A DNA stretch of 64,000 nucleotides, taken from positions 24,760-88,759 of the forward strand of contig JAAVDM010000010.1 in NCBI GenBank assembly GCA_014801815.1. The letters run 5' to 3'. Under the pieces are notes generated by a model. That model was not told the DNA's origin. It searched no databases and worked only from the letters and a program-made list of their open reading frames with translations. Both the position numbers and the translations under genes were made by a program. This DNA comes from Bacteroides sp. (lineage in GTDB: Bacteria > Bacteroidota > Bacteroidia > Bacteroidales > Muribaculaceae). How positions within the stretch are numbered: position 1 is the stretch's first letter; each line of letters starts with the position of its first letter. Of this stretch, positions 9,243-19,124 are shown piece by piece.

Positions 9243-11270
9243 ATGAAAACCCAACACCTCACAGGCTGCCTTGCAGCAGCCATGCTCCTCGCCGGCAATC
9301 TTATGCCGGCCAAAGCTCAGAGCTCATTCGATGCTCAGTTTAACGACTATCCCACTTACAACGGCACAGACCTCGAACTGTCGGTGTCACCGGCTGCTAC
9401 AAGTTTCCGTCTGTGGAGTCCCAAGGCTCAGGCTGTACGCCTTAATATATATGCCGACGGACATACCGGCAAACCCGAACAGACCATTGAAATGACAGCT
9501 GACAAGGCCAACGGCACTTGGACTGCCTCACTGCCGGGACAGCTCTACGGCAAATTCTATACTTTTCAAGTGAAGCATGACGGCCGCTGGCTTGACGAAA
9601 CTCCCGGTGTGTGGGCAAAGGCTGTCGGTGTCAACGGCGAGAGAGCGGCTATAATAGATTTCGCCGGCACCGACCCCACCGGCTGGAACGCCGACCGAGG
9701 TCCGAAGGTAGAGAATTTCTCCGATGTCATTATCTATGAGATGCACCACCGCGACATGTCGATGCACCCTTCATCGGGTATCGCTAACAAAGGCAAGTTT
9801 CTCGCGCTCACCGAGTCGGGCACAACATCACCCGAGGGTCTGGCCACAGGCATCGACCACCTGAAGGAACTCGGTGTCACTCATGTACACATACTCCCCT
9901 CTTACGATTATAATTCGGTTGACGAACTCAATCTGCAGGATAATACCTACAACTGGGGTTATGACCCGCTCAACTATAACGCTCCCGAGGGTTCATACTC
10001 TACCAATCCTTCCGACCCTTCGACCCGTGTGCGCGAGATGAAGCAGATGGTCAAGGCTCTGCACGATGCCGGCATAGGTGTGATAATGGACGTCGTATAT
10101 AACCATACTGCCGAGAACGACGGCTCTAATTTCGAACTTACCGCTCCCGGCTATTATCACCGTCACTGGGACGACGGCCGCTATTCCGACGCTTCTGGCT
10201 GCGGCAATGAGACGGCTTCCGACCGTCAGCAGATGCGCGACTATATCGTCAATTCGGTAAAATACTGGGCTGACGAATATCATATCGACGGTTTCCGCTT
10301 TGACCTCATGGCCATACATGACATAGACACCATGAACGAGGTAGCTGCCGAACTCAAGACCGTGCGGCCCGACATCTTCGTCTATGGCGAGGGCTGGACT
10401 GCGGGTGACTCTCCCCTTGCCGTAGAACGCCGTGCGCTCAAGGAGAATGTATCGAAGATGACCGACATTGCCGTCTTCTCCGATGACCTCCGCGATGCTG
10501 TCAAAGGACATTACACTGATGCTTCCGATCGTGGTTTCGCCACAGGCAAGCCGGGTCTGGAGGAGACTGTCAAAATCGGTATCGTGGCTGCCACCGCTCA
10601 CCCGCAGGTAGATTTCAGCAAGGGCAACAATTCCAAGTTCGCCTATGCCGAGTCGCCCGAAATGATAGTCAACTACGTTTCCTGTCACGACGACCTCACC
10701 CTCACCGACAAACTGAAACGCTCTATGGCCGGCGAACCCGAGGCCAACCAGTTGGCTGCCGCAAAACTGGCACAGACCATCGTCATGACTTCGCAGGGCA
10801 CTCCCTTCATTTTCGCCGGCGAGGAGGTATGGCGCGATAAGAAGGGGGTACACAATTCCTACAAAAGCCCCGACTCTATCAACGCTATCGACTGGAGCAA
10901 CAAGGCTCGCTACAACGACCAGTTTGAGTACTACAAGGGACTGATAGCCCTGCGCAAGGCCCACCCTGCCTTCCGCATGACTTCGGCACAGGATATCGCC
11001 AAACACCTTGTCTTCGACAAAATCGACTCCGTAAAGAACCCCAACCTCATCTCCTACTCTCTGCGCGATAACGCCAACGGCGACTCGTGGAAGGAAATCA
11101 AAGTCGTCTTCAACGGCGCTTCCATCCCCCGGACCGTCGACATCAAGAAAGGCAACTGGCTCATCGTGGCTAAGGACGGCCGCATCTCTCCCGACGGCGC
11201 CCTCGGTGCCACCACCGGCGGCAAACTCACCGTCGCCCCCTACTCCGCCCTCATCCTCGCCCGCCCCTGA
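9243..11270 (+). CDS. pulA: Type I pullulanase (GH13), secreted
   Basis: A 675-aa debranching enzyme that cleaves alpha-1,6 links in pullulan, glycogen or amylopectin. A signal peptide spans about residues 1-25 (ending PAKAQ). Residues ~30-130 are the N-terminal beta-sandwich (CBM48-like; FRLWSPKAQAVRL). The type I hallmark YNWGYDP is near residue 237. GH13 catalytic residues are visible: nucleophile Asp in GFRFDLM (~351), acid/base Glu in YGEGW (~382), and SCHDD (~482) with the third carboxylate. A C-terminal beta domain ends in SALILA. It is a single-gene unit with a long hairpin behind it. No sorting tail is present, so a periplasmic or lipid-independent location is likely. The assignment to family is firm; the exact substrate is inferred. 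Confidence 0.93.
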   Translation: MKTQHLTGCLAAAMLLAGNLMPAKAQSSFDAQFNDYPTYNGTDLELSVSPAATSFRLWSPKAQAVRLNIYADGHTGKPEQTIEMTADKANGTWTASLPGQLYGKFYTFQVKHDGRWLDETPGVWAKAVGVNGERAAIIDFAGTDPTGWNADRGPKVENFSDVIIYEMHHRDMSMHPSSGIANKGKFLALTESGTTSPEGLATGIDHLKELGVTHVHILPSYDYNSVDELNLQDNTYNWGYDPLNYNAPEGSYSTNPSDPSTRVREMKQMVKALHDAGIGVIMDVVYNHTAENDGSNFELTAPGYYHRHWDDGRYSDASGCGNETASDRQQMRDYIVNSVKYWADEYHIDGFRFDLMAIHDIDTMNEVAAELKTVRPDIFVYGEGWTAGDSPLAVERRALKENVSKMTDIAVFSDDLRDAVKGHYTDASDRGFATGKPGLEETVKIGIVAATAHPQVDFSKGNNSKFAYAESPEMIVNYVSCHDDLTLTDKLKRSMAGEPEANQLAAAKLAQTIVMTSQGTPFIFAGEEVWRDKKGVHNSYKSPDSINAIDWSNKARYNDQFEYYKGLIALRKAHPAFRMTSAQDIAKHLVFDKIDSVKNPNLISYSLRDNANGDSWKEIKVVFNGASIPRTVDIKKGNWLIVAKDGRISPDGALGATTGGKLTVAPYSALILARP

Positions 11271-11332
11271 CCCCCTCCCAAACGAAACATAAGGCTGCAC
11301 ACATTTATCTGCAACCGTACAACCGATAAATA

Positions 11333-11404
11333 AAGCTGAAAGCTACTGTGCTCCCCGCCCGACGGATAAATCCGTCGGGCGGGGAGCACAGTAGCTTTCA
11401 GCTT
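11333..11404. terminator. Perfect 35-bp-arm inverted repeat
   Basis: Arms 11333-11367 and 11370-11404 are perfectly complementary with a 2-nt spacer, and the core is GC-rich (CTCCCCGCCCGACGG). It sits 63 bp after the pulA stop. It lacks a long T tract. It likely ends pulA transcription and may insulate the accessory island to its right. Confidence 0.75.
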
Positions 11405-11476
11405 GTGTAATCAGCGCTTTGGAACGATAGTCTCTGTAGAATTAATAATATATTTTATCAAGCAGGAATTTATTGC

Positions 11477-11484
11477 TAATTTTG
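11477..11484 (+). promoter_or_regulatory. -7 element of the ATPase-nuclease pair
   Basis: TAATTTTG fits TAnnTTTG. At the -33 position about 20 bp upstream there is only TTTT. The predicted leader to the ATG at 11620 is about 130 nt. Confidence 0.5.
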
Positions 11485-11619
11485 TGAATTGAGACAGTAT
11501 GTCTTAACGTGTGAGGTATCAACTGTTTCAAGACTATATCCCCTTTAGGCTAAACTTATGCAGAAAGATTCTAAAGTATGAATTATATTCAGCTTTCACT
11601 CTGCAATAAATATATTCAG

Positions 11620-12843
11620 ATGGCATCGATACAGATAAAATCAATTGGTCCGATTTTTGACACCGGAGTTATTGAATTGAAGACAGTTAATCTATTCATA
11701 GGCAAACAGAGTACCGGCAAAAGTACTCTGTTAAAGATCTGTAGTCATTGTCGTTGGGTCGAGAAAATGCTTTCCATAGGAAAACATAAGAACGGTACAT
11801 CAAGCCTATATCTTTATACCCACTATTATCGTTTCGTACAAGAACTGATTAAATTTTATAGATTCGACCCTAAATTCTTCTCTAACAACAGCGAAATAAT
11901 ATATTTTGGTGATACCTATAAGATAGAATTCAAAGGGAATCATAAGTCCAACGCTAAAATAGAACCGATTCCCGGCGGTACTCCCTATAATGCAAGATTA
12001 AGTTTCATTCCGTCTGAAAGAAATCTCATATCGGCTATAAAAGGAATTGAGTCATGGTATCGTCCCAAAGATTTTGATTTACTTTTCAACTTTATTTTCG
12101 AGTGGGATGAAGTCCGGGAATCATATAGTCCGACAAATCCACTCCCACTTGTTGTCACTCCTAACATGGAGTTCTTCTATGACAAATCTAAAGGAGAACA
12201 GATACGACTCACCAACCAACAGAAGGAATTTTCACCTTTCTATGCATCAAGCGGAGTACAGTCGGCGCTTCCGCTTGAGGTCATGATCAATGCACTGACA
12301 AACGCTGTGGGGACAAAAGCGAATATGAGCAAGAGTGACCTTATGGATATTGTCAGTTCTCTTTTAGAAAATGATTCCGATATCAACAAGATTGTAACTG
12401 AAAGTAAATTGAGCAAAAACCTAATGACCTATCAGGGTGCAATCTTTTTTATAGAGGAAGTTGAGCAGAATCTTTTCCCTGAGTCGCAGTCCAGACTACT
12501 GAGACACATTGTGGCTGCAATCAAATCGGCCAATATCAAATATAGCGGCACTCACTCAAAAGTGTTCATGACCACTCACAGTCCATACATCCTTTCAGCT
12601 CTGAATGTTCTTATGGCTGCATCAGAAGCCTATGAAATTGATGCGGCTGCCACAACTGAAATTGTTGCTGAGAAGTATATCTTACCCAAAGACAGTATCT
12701 CGGCATACTATCTCACACCGGAGGGTACGGCCATCAATATCATAGATCCTGATTTCTACATGGTCAGCGGAATGAATCTTGACAGTATATCTCAGACTGT
12801 CGAAGATAACCTTGACAAACTGAACGATATTATTTGTCAATAA
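11620..12843 (+). CDS. AAA_15/21-type ABC-like ATPase
   Basis: A ~407-aa SMC/OLD-like ATPase without a TOPRIM domain. From the Met at 11620, Walker A is near residue 27 (FIGKQSTGKST) directly after a short beta start (IQIKSIGPI), as in AAA_15/AAA_21 proteins. Walker B is near residue 278 (IFFIEEVEQNLFP), and the switch His is in TTHSPYILSALN. I prefer the Met at 11620 because the family fold begins there. An in-frame ATG at 11578 would add 14 residues with no family resemblance. The stop is one base before the ATG of the small nuclease-like gene, so the two are translationally coupled. Pairs of such an ATPase with a small effector are common in anti-phage systems (Septu, PARIS), but this pair is not one I recognise. 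Confidence 0.85.
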   Translation: MASIQIKSIGPIFDTGVIELKTVNLFIGKQSTGKSTLLKICSHCRWVEKMLSIGKHKNGTSSLYLYTHYYRFVQELIKFYRFDPKFFSNNSEIIYFGDTYKIEFKGNHKSNAKIEPIPGGTPYNARLSFIPSERNLISAIKGIESWYRPKDFDLLFNFIFEWDEVRESYSPTNPLPLVVTPNMEFFYDKSKGEQIRLTNQQKEFSPFYASSGVQSALPLEVMINALTNAVGTKANMSKSDLMDIVSSLLENDSDINKIVTESKLSKNLMTYQGAIFFIEEVEQNLFPESQSRLLRHIVAAIKSANIKYSGTHSKVFMTTHSPYILSALNVLMAASEAYEIDAAATTEIVAEKYILPKDSISAYYLTPEGTAINIIDPDFYMVSGMNLDSISQTVEDNLDKLNDIICQ

Positions 12844-12844
12844 T

Positions 12845-13327
12845 ATGGCTGAGTCATTACATACTGTCCTTTCCGGACGTTATTCTCCCGCACAGTCATT
12901 GGCAAGCCGGGAAAATCTATCTATCAAAGAGACAAAAACAACGTATAAACTCAGCTTCGGCATACGTCGTCAGTCTGTCGTATATCAAATTGACGGTAAC
13001 ATAATAACCGAAGGGAATAAATGCGATTATCTCATTCTTGCCAAACAGGATACTGCCGGAAACGATGATGAGAAGTGGAAATCCATTTTCGTGGAATTAA
13101 AAGGTAAAGATGTGCTTCATGCTCTGAAACAACTCGATGCCACGTTAGACAACAAACTTTTCAAGCACTCTTCCGTCAATGAGGTTCATGCAAGAATTGT
13201 TGCAAGAGCCTTTCCGGCTAATAAAGCTGATACCGAATTTGAGAAAGCCAGAAGACGGTTCAAGACAAAACACAAAAACTGTACATTTAAGCAGATAACA
13301 TCCAACCGGCCGGATTATATTCCATAA
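12845..13327 (+). CDS. Small PD-(D/E)XK-like protein, putative effector nuclease
   Basis: A 160-aa soluble protein with no family name I recognise. A restriction-nuclease-like signature can be read: Asp60 in KCDYLILAK, then E83-x-K85 in FVELKGKD, and a following Gln near 95 (ALKQLD). This D...ExK...Q order is typical of the PD-(D/E)XK fold. The C-terminus is basic (KARRRFKTKHK), suited to nucleic-acid binding. It starts one base after the ATPase stop. Its 3' end overlaps the stop region of the opposing helicase by 13 bp. I infer a metal-dependent nuclease controlled by the ATPase. The nuclease call rests on motif reading only. Confidence 0.72.
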   Translation: MAESLHTVLSGRYSPAQSLASRENLSIKETKTTYKLSFGIRRQSVVYQIDGNIITEGNKCDYLILAKQDTAGNDDEKWKSIFVELKGKDVLHALKQLDATLDNKLFKHSSVNEVHARIVARAFPANKADTEFEKARRRFKTKHKNCTFKQITSNRPDYIP

Positions 13328-15093
13328 TCCTTAGTTTCCGAGAAATCTGCAAGATGTAACGAGTTTCGCATATCTCTCGCCGGAATATACATGCAGCTTT
13401 CCTTTGATAGTTTTTCTAAAAAAGTTCTTACATTTCTATTCATGCAAGCAAAGCTCAAGATGTTTTTGTCGGCAATAATTATAGTATGACTTTTTGCTCT
13501 ACTGGTTGCCACATTAAAGAGACGTGACTCCAGCGAACGAATTAGTGAGGTATTGGGAATGAAGAATATTGTTATATCAGTTGTCAATCCCTGAACTCTT
13601 GCAATAGTCTCAATCAAGACTTTATTGCCGAGGCCGAGACGAAGCGCAATCGCCTTTTGTAAGGCTCGTGTAGTTTTACGAAGACATGTCAGCACTGCAA
13701 TATCTGTTTTGGGCTGCTCTTGTAAGATTGAATATACAAGATAAGTCGCCATGTCAATTGCAAAAACAGGAGAGGTATCAGAAATTGCCATATCCGTAAG
13801 GACTAATGTCGGGCCGCCGTTCGGATTAAGGATTCTATTAAGAGAGTTTAATCTCGAAATTGAATCCTTTTTGCCGGAGACCAACGTTCCGCGATAGAAT
13901 ATACCTGTATAGTCTGCACTTCTTTGTGGCAATCTATATGTTTTAGTCAACTGATATAAAGGATATTGACGCTTTGTTGTCAGAGTAAGCATACCCTCTA
14001 CGAAATCCGAGAAGCCACTTGTTTTAACTCTATCGTCATTTAAGGTAATCACCGGGCCTAACTGGGCGTTATCACCAACCCATAGATTTGTCTTGCCAAT
14101 TTTACAAGAAGCTGCAAACATCGGTAATATGGCTTGACTTGCTTCGTCCATAATTACCACATCAAAAGCATCTTCACCGGCCAAGTCAGCTGCAAACCCA
14201 CTGACAATGTAATACGTTGATAAAACTAATCCGCCCTGAATAGGTGTAAGCTGCCTCATTAATTCTATCTGAGGTAATTCTTTCTGTTCGTCAACAGTAA
14301 GATTAGTCTTGAAGATCCTATTTTCTTCAAGTAACTTTCTACCGGCAGGTTTTGCGGCAATCTCAATAAGAGCCCGGTTCGTCAAGGCAGTCACAAGTAC
14401 GGACTTACCTTCCTTACACAGTCTCGTACACAATTCTGCTATCAGTTGTGTCTTACCTGTTCCGGGTGGGCCTTGAAGTATTGTTACCGGAGACGAATCT
14501 ATCTGACGATATATAAACTCTACGGCATTATTATCCTTGATAAGCAACGGATTATTCAATATAGGCGTATATGAATAATCCAGAATATCGGCTACGCTTC
14601 GGCTACTCTGATCTTGAGACAGACGATAGAGATTGGCCAAATAATCAATAGGGGGTCGATGAGGACCGAAAATAATAAGTGCCCCGGGAGCTTTCGAAAC
14701 ATACTCTGCAAACGGAAGTTCAATTCCTCGGAACCCAAGTAAGACAAAACCATCTTCAGTCGATTTAGATTGCCATATACAAACAGCTTCCGAACCCTTT
14801 AACCTGTTTTTGTACAGATATTCGTATGTTAAACTACCCCATAATCTATAATCCTGTAATCTGACCGACAAATACATTGCTTGCATATATTCTCTCTTCC
14901 GAGGGAAAGCTCGTGAAGCTCTGAACTTGACAATCATTTCACCATTATCGAATTTCAGGAAATTCCCTATAAAAAGTTCCTCGCTCTCATTGAGCAAATG
15001 GAGTGCTGTAGCGGAGAACTTCTTATTGAAGTCCTCCGTTACGGCATTTAATTCCATATTCAGAAACTTACGAATCTTATTTCGTTGTTCCAT
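13315..15093 (-). CDS. SF1 (Upf1/Dna2-like) helicase
   Basis: A 592-aa superfamily 1 helicase of the AAA_11/AAA_12 kind. Residues 1-190 are an accessory region of no clear family. Then come Walker A near 211 (LQGPPGTGKT), the DEAS box near 316 (VVIMDEASQA), motif III WVGDNAQLGP near 336, TKTYRLP, and motif VI with NVATSRAKSH near 530. It should unwind DNA or RNA with ATP. It begins 3 bp after the stop of the 1297-aa HATPase gene, so they form one operon and probably one machine. The C-terminal tail after the helicase core is short, with no nuclease domain visible. Composition is AT-rich like the rest of the island. Confidence 0.88.
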   Translation of the reverse strand: MEQRNKIRKFLNMELNAVTEDFNKKFSATALHLLNESEELFIGNFLKFDNGEMIVKFRASRAFPRKREYMQAMYLSVRLQDYRLWGSLTYEYLYKNRLKGSEAVCIWQSKSTEDGFVLLGFRGIELPFAEYVSKAPGALIIFGPHRPPIDYLANLYRLSQDQSSRSVADILDYSYTPILNNPLLIKDNNAVEFIYRQIDSSPVTILQGPPGTGKTQLIAELCTRLCKEGKSVLVTALTNRALIEIAAKPAGRKLLEENRIFKTNLTVDEQKELPQIELMRQLTPIQGGLVLSTYYIVSGFAADLAGEDAFDVVIMDEASQAILPMFAASCKIGKTNLWVGDNAQLGPVITLNDDRVKTSGFSDFVEGMLTLTTKRQYPLYQLTKTYRLPQRSADYTGIFYRGTLVSGKKDSISRLNSLNRILNPNGGPTLVLTDMAISDTSPVFAIDMATYLVYSILQEQPKTDIAVLTCLRKTTRALQKAIALRLGLGNKVLIETIARVQGLTTDITIFFIPNTSLIRSLESRLFNVATSRAKSHTIIIADKNILSFACMNRNVRTFLEKLSKESCMYIPARDMRNSLHLADFSETKDYGI

Positions 15094-15096
15094 GTT

Positions 15097-18000
15097 TTAT
15101 TCAGGAAGAGGAATGGACGTATTCGCTACAGCTTGCTCCCCGGTCTCAAGCTCGGGAGCCATGAAACTTTGCCAACGAGAAATCGTAGGTCTAACATAAC
15201 TTTCAAAATCGAATTGAATACCTCGGAAATAAGCAAGAAGATCTGCTATTTTGGATATATGATCCATGTTATCAAGGTTATCTGACTTAAATCGGATAGT
15301 AATATTCTCACGACTCTTTAAAATATCTTTAAGACGAAGAGTTCCTATACCATCTGATGTATTCATCGCAAACATTGCATTAGGTCTCATCAATTGATTC
15401 CAGTCATTAGGATTCAATCTTATATTTGACCCACTTCTATTGCTACGAATAACAAGAGGATATTCTATATCTCCTTTTTTAACTCCATCAATACATGTCC
15501 AACCATCCCAATGATAATTGGAAATGTCGTAACCATCTATTTCTAACTGACTAAGTACGGCCTCTTTAGCTTCTATTAAAGCATCTCTCATTTGTTCCGT
15601 AGTTAATCCTCCATACGGAGCATCTTCACCTTGCATGATTGGAGCCGGATTGGCTTCAACTTCTTCAGGAAGTTGCGGTTTGGTAATAAGCTCAGTGTCG
15701 TATCCTTTCAGTTGCAGATATTCGATCATTTCATCATAATCAGACATTCTCAAAAGGGTAAGAAACATTGAGCGATCATTTGCATGAAGGCCAAGTAATC
15801 TTACAATATCTACATGAAGTAGTTCCTGAATAGCCAATCCAAATTTTCCAACAAAGTATAGATTTGTGTCACGGACGTACACAGGTTTCTCTATGCTCTG
15901 TGTTCCATAAATAACATGGATAGAAGGCACATTATAGAAGTTAATCTTTACAATTGCTTCACGCATTTTATCCTTAGCCTCAGTCCAATCGCTTAACGTA
16001 TATTTATCTCCCAAGGATAATGCCGTGAAGAAATCTAATTTCTTTTGCAATTCTTCTTTGATTGAATTTTGAGGTATAGCATCATCCAGTCCTTCGACAC
16101 GATGATCATTGATCATATTTACCCCAAGAGCAATCATCAAATCAGCAAAACGGTTGTTCTCCTGATTCTTTCTATGATATACCTGATTATCAAGTTCTAC
16201 TCCTGAAAGACGAGACGAGATCAGACACAAATCACACGGATACTCAAATTTCTTATCCGCAGAAAGAATCTTATGAGTTTTTCCCCAACTACGAAGTGTG
16301 TTGAAATCGGAAGAACCCACAGTGAAATTATATCCACCGTCAGCAATACGATCTATTATTTTACAAATACGATCAATATTATCGCTTATTTGTTCCTTAG
16401 AATCGTCTTCTGATATTCTTTCTAAAACGTCTAAATAGTCTAATAACGTAAGTGTTTTCTTAAACGGCAAGACAGATTTCCAAGTTTGATTTATCTTATC
16501 ACTGATATCTAATACAGGGAAATACTTACCGAATATAGCAATATTCGATTCTGTATTCTCTAATATTTGAGAACAAGGTAGTAAATTACCCATAGAGGTA
16601 GGGAAATACTGTCTATTTTTCAATACCCAATCAAAGTAATACTTACCATCAGTAAAGTAGGAAAGATCCAGACTTCTGGATATGAATCCAGAGGCTCCTT
16701 CAATAGATTCACTTTTATATTTGGGTTTTGGCTTTGAAAGAATTTCAGACCAAAAACATTTTGAGAAAGCCCACATTGTCACTGCCGGATGTTCAGGCAT
16801 TAGAGGATAGTGGTTAACCTCAAAATAGGATGGATAAAAGTAATAAGTATTACCATTGTACGATTCATACCCAATCTTTTTTGAAGGCTCAATAGTCTTT
16901 GATAAAAAACTAATGTTTTTATTTCTAACCGTATCCAAACTGATTTCCTTAATATTTAAGGAAAAATCAACATTAATACCTAACTTTTGAAAGAAAAAGG
17001 ACCAATCAGCAATCTCTGAAGATTTCTTGATATATAAATCGCTAATAAATATATCTCGATCAAGAAGATTTTCAATCTGCAAGTGAGGGCGATAAGCATT
17101 ACTTAAATAAAGGTGGGAAATAGTTTTTAAAGTTCCCTGGGATGTTAGAAATCTTAGTTCTTTCAATCGCGATTTTGGAAGCTTAAATACCTCATTATCC
17201 TTATTATGAGTAAATATATATCGAATTACTTCTATCGCATTATCTTTGGTGATAAAATTCTTGTCACAGATTACTTTATCAATAATTGTAAGAGGTGAGA
17301 TTTCCTTTATACCCAATGATTCCAGCCAATTTAAAATTTCATCTGATAAATCTTCATATATACTTTCCTTTATTACTTTAGCATTCTCGGCAAGATCTAT
17401 CTGATTCCTATATTCTGATGGAAAAAATAGTTTCTCAGGAGACTGTAAGACATTATCTTCATCTGGTATAAATTCAACTTGTTTAAGAAATAAAGATAAT
17501 TCATTACTGTTGACTTTGGAAAAATTATACAACCATTCCAGAAAAACAATTACTTCATTATCAGATAAATTACTGAGATATATTGAAGTCTCCTCTAAAA
17601 ATTGATTTACAATAGAGAGGGAAAGACTTTTAACACCATACTTCTTTAAAAAAGGATAAGCCTCAATATCTACCAATGTATCTGAAGAAGCCTTATCAGA
17701 AATATTATCTTCTACAAATTTATCAAAAGTATTAGTGGGAACAGCTTCTACAAAACCTATCTTATCAAATAATGCTTGCTCTACGAATATTTGCTTCTTA
17801 GATAATGTCCGAATAAATGGAATCTTAGAGATAGCAGTATCTAAAGCAATAGCGTAAGATATGGTTAGATCATTAGTCCCTGACTTAATAGGAAGAAGTA
17901 CCTTATACCAGTCACTATGATTAGGAGCTACTTCATCTTTAATCCAATTAAGAAACAGACTCGGAATTTGTGAAAAGATAAATTTATTCCATTCACAGTC

Positions 18001-18990
18001 CTTGATAAGCTGCTGACGACCGGCATCGGTAATGAAATTAGCATTAACAACAAATTCAAAACCGAAGGAAAATGAGGTGGGAAGATAGGTATATACTACG
18101 GCATCTTTAAGAGGGAGGATATGTCCTTCATCGTCAAGAGCTATAGCAAACGAAATTTCGACAGAATCAGAATCTTTCAGTTTGGTTGGTGTTTTTGTGT
18201 CATGAATAAGATCCTCTTTTACATCTGAAGGTATTTTTACATCTTTTGCAAACATCAACCAATGACTCTGTGCAACATTATTTTTTGCGAGAGTCAAGAT
18301 ATTTTTCTCCTGAGTTTTAGATAGAGAAAGAATCTCAGTCTCGCCATCAAACAAAGAGACACGTAGATTAGCAACCTTTAAAAAGAGCAGAAAGCGTGCA
18401 TCTGAGAGCAGCTTTTCAACTTTCTTTAAAAGTTTTTCTGTATTAGAGACTTCAAGTATCGTAATAACACTATACCCATCATAATTCATACCTACAGGTA
18501 TTTCGGAAATAATAGGTATAATCTGCCAAGGCATTTTTACATCCTTATATTCCTTCCCTCGTGAAACAGCTAATTCTCGGCAAGCTTCCTCGTCAAAGCG
18601 AAAACAAGTACCATCTGTAATAACTGTTACTCGCTTAGAGTGCATGAAAACAGATTTAAAGCCGATACCTTTATATCCAATCTTTTTAGCATCGGACATT
18701 TTATTTCCATTGCCTATATCACACAAGCCCTCTAAATCTCGCTCGGAAAATGGGCTACCATTATGCATAAAAATTAGCCGCCCATTGCCAACAACGATCT
18801 TTACATTTAACCCTGCTGTGGCCTCATCATAACTATCTACAGCATTTTGGAGCAATTCAAAAACGAAGCGTTCTTCTTCAGTATATATTCCTGAAGAAAG
18901 CAGTTCAAGCGAATTGGCAATAGTAGTAGCTTGAGACGGATGAGAGTATTCTGTAGTCCTCTTATGTATTCTATTTATTATGTGTCTCAT
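15097..18990 (-). CDS. Giant sacsin-like HATPase protein
   Basis: A 1297-aa protein with an N-terminal GHKL/Hsp90-type ATPase of the sacsin kind. The N box ELLQNAVDSYDEA is near residue 45, the G1-type loop HNGSPFSERDLEG near 77, and the G2-type glycine loop KIGYKGIGFKSVF near 105. The middle (~300-1130) is long, AT-rich and not assignable. Residues ~1150-1290 resemble the DUF3883/NOV-like C-terminal domain often found behind such ATPases (YDISNYHWDGWTC, then PLVIRSNRSGSN), but its ExK positions look degenerate. It heads the operon with the helicase. Sacsin-like ATPase plus helicase pairs occur in bacterial defence islands, so a sensing or remodelling role against foreign DNA is plausible. 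No signal peptide or membrane segment. Confidence 0.82.
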   Translation of the reverse strand: MRHIINRIHKRTTEYSHPSQATTIANSLELLSSGIYTEEERFVFELLQNAVDSYDEATAGLNVKIVVGNGRLIFMHNGSPFSERDLEGLCDIGNGNKMSDAKKIGYKGIGFKSVFMHSKRVTVITDGTCFRFDEEACRELAVSRGKEYKDVKMPWQIIPIISEIPVGMNYDGYSVITILEVSNTEKLLKKVEKLLSDARFLLFLKVANLRVSLFDGETEILSLSKTQEKNILTLAKNNVAQSHWLMFAKDVKIPSDVKEDLIHDTKTPTKLKDSDSVEISFAIALDDEGHILPLKDAVVYTYLPTSFSFGFEFVVNANFITDAGRQQLIKDCEWNKFIFSQIPSLFLNWIKDEVAPNHSDWYKVLLPIKSGTNDLTISYAIALDTAISKIPFIRTLSKKQIFVEQALFDKIGFVEAVPTNTFDKFVEDNISDKASSDTLVDIEAYPFLKKYGVKSLSLSIVNQFLEETSIYLSNLSDNEVIVFLEWLYNFSKVNSNELSLFLKQVEFIPDEDNVLQSPEKLFFPSEYRNQIDLAENAKVIKESIYEDLSDEILNWLESLGIKEISPLTIIDKVICDKNFITKDNAIEVIRYIFTHNKDNEVFKLPKSRLKELRFLTSQGTLKTISHLYLSNAYRPHLQIENLLDRDIFISDLYIKKSSEIADWSFFFQKLGINVDFSLNIKEISLDTVRNKNISFLSKTIEPSKKIGYESYNGNTYYFYPSYFEVNHYPLMPEHPAVTMWAFSKCFWSEILSKPKPKYKSESIEGASGFISRSLDLSYFTDGKYYFDWVLKNRQYFPTSMGNLLPCSQILENTESNIAIFGKYFPVLDISDKINQTWKSVLPFKKTLTLLDYLDVLERISEDDSKEQISDNIDRICKIIDRIADGGYNFTVGSSDFNTLRSWGKTHKILSADKKFEYPCDLCLISSRLSGVELDNQVYHRKNQENNRFADLMIALGVNMINDHRVEGLDDAIPQNSIKEELQKKLDFFTALSLGDKYTLSDWTEAKDKMREAIVKINFYNVPSIHVIYGTQSIEKPVYVRDTNLYFVGKFGLAIQELLHVDIVRLLGLHANDRSMFLTLLRMSDYDEMIEYLQLKGYDTELITKPQLPEEVEANPAPIMQGEDAPYGGLTTEQMRDALIEAKEAVLSQLEIDGYDISNYHWDGWTCIDGVKKGDIEYPLVIRSNRSGSNIRLNPNDWNQLMRPNAMFAMNTSDGIGTLRLKDILKSRENITIRFKSDNLDNMDHISKIADLLAYFRGIQFDFESYVRPTISRWQSFMAPELETGEQAVANTSIPLPE

Positions 18991-19105
18991 ACTTTTTAGT
19001 ATTCTTTTTCTTATTCTTATATACCTCTATAAATAAAATGGTAAATATTATAAGATAAAGAATTTTATATTATGAAGCTGTATAAATTTATTTTGATATG
19101 TAAAG

Positions 19106-19121
19106 TGTCAATCATTTGACA
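19106..19121. promoter_or_regulatory. Dyad TGTCAA-N4-TTGACA at predicted start site
   Basis: A perfect 6-bp dyad separated by TCAT. It lies immediately downstream of the minus-strand -7 element (19125-19132), where transcription of the HATPase-helicase operon should begin, so it looks like a repressor operator. No HTH gene is adjacent. Confidence 0.5.
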
Positions 19122-19124
19122 TTG

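Noticed and set aside
9993-11300. 435-codon minus-strand frame over pulA
   Set aside because: Antisense to the catalytic half of a clear pullulanase and rich in Val/Gly as expected of a shadow frame.
11400-11480. Attachment-site copy of the tRNA-Arg 3' end
   Set aside because: I looked for the tRNA 3' sequence (ATGGGGAGTCGAACC) near the left island border and did not find it.
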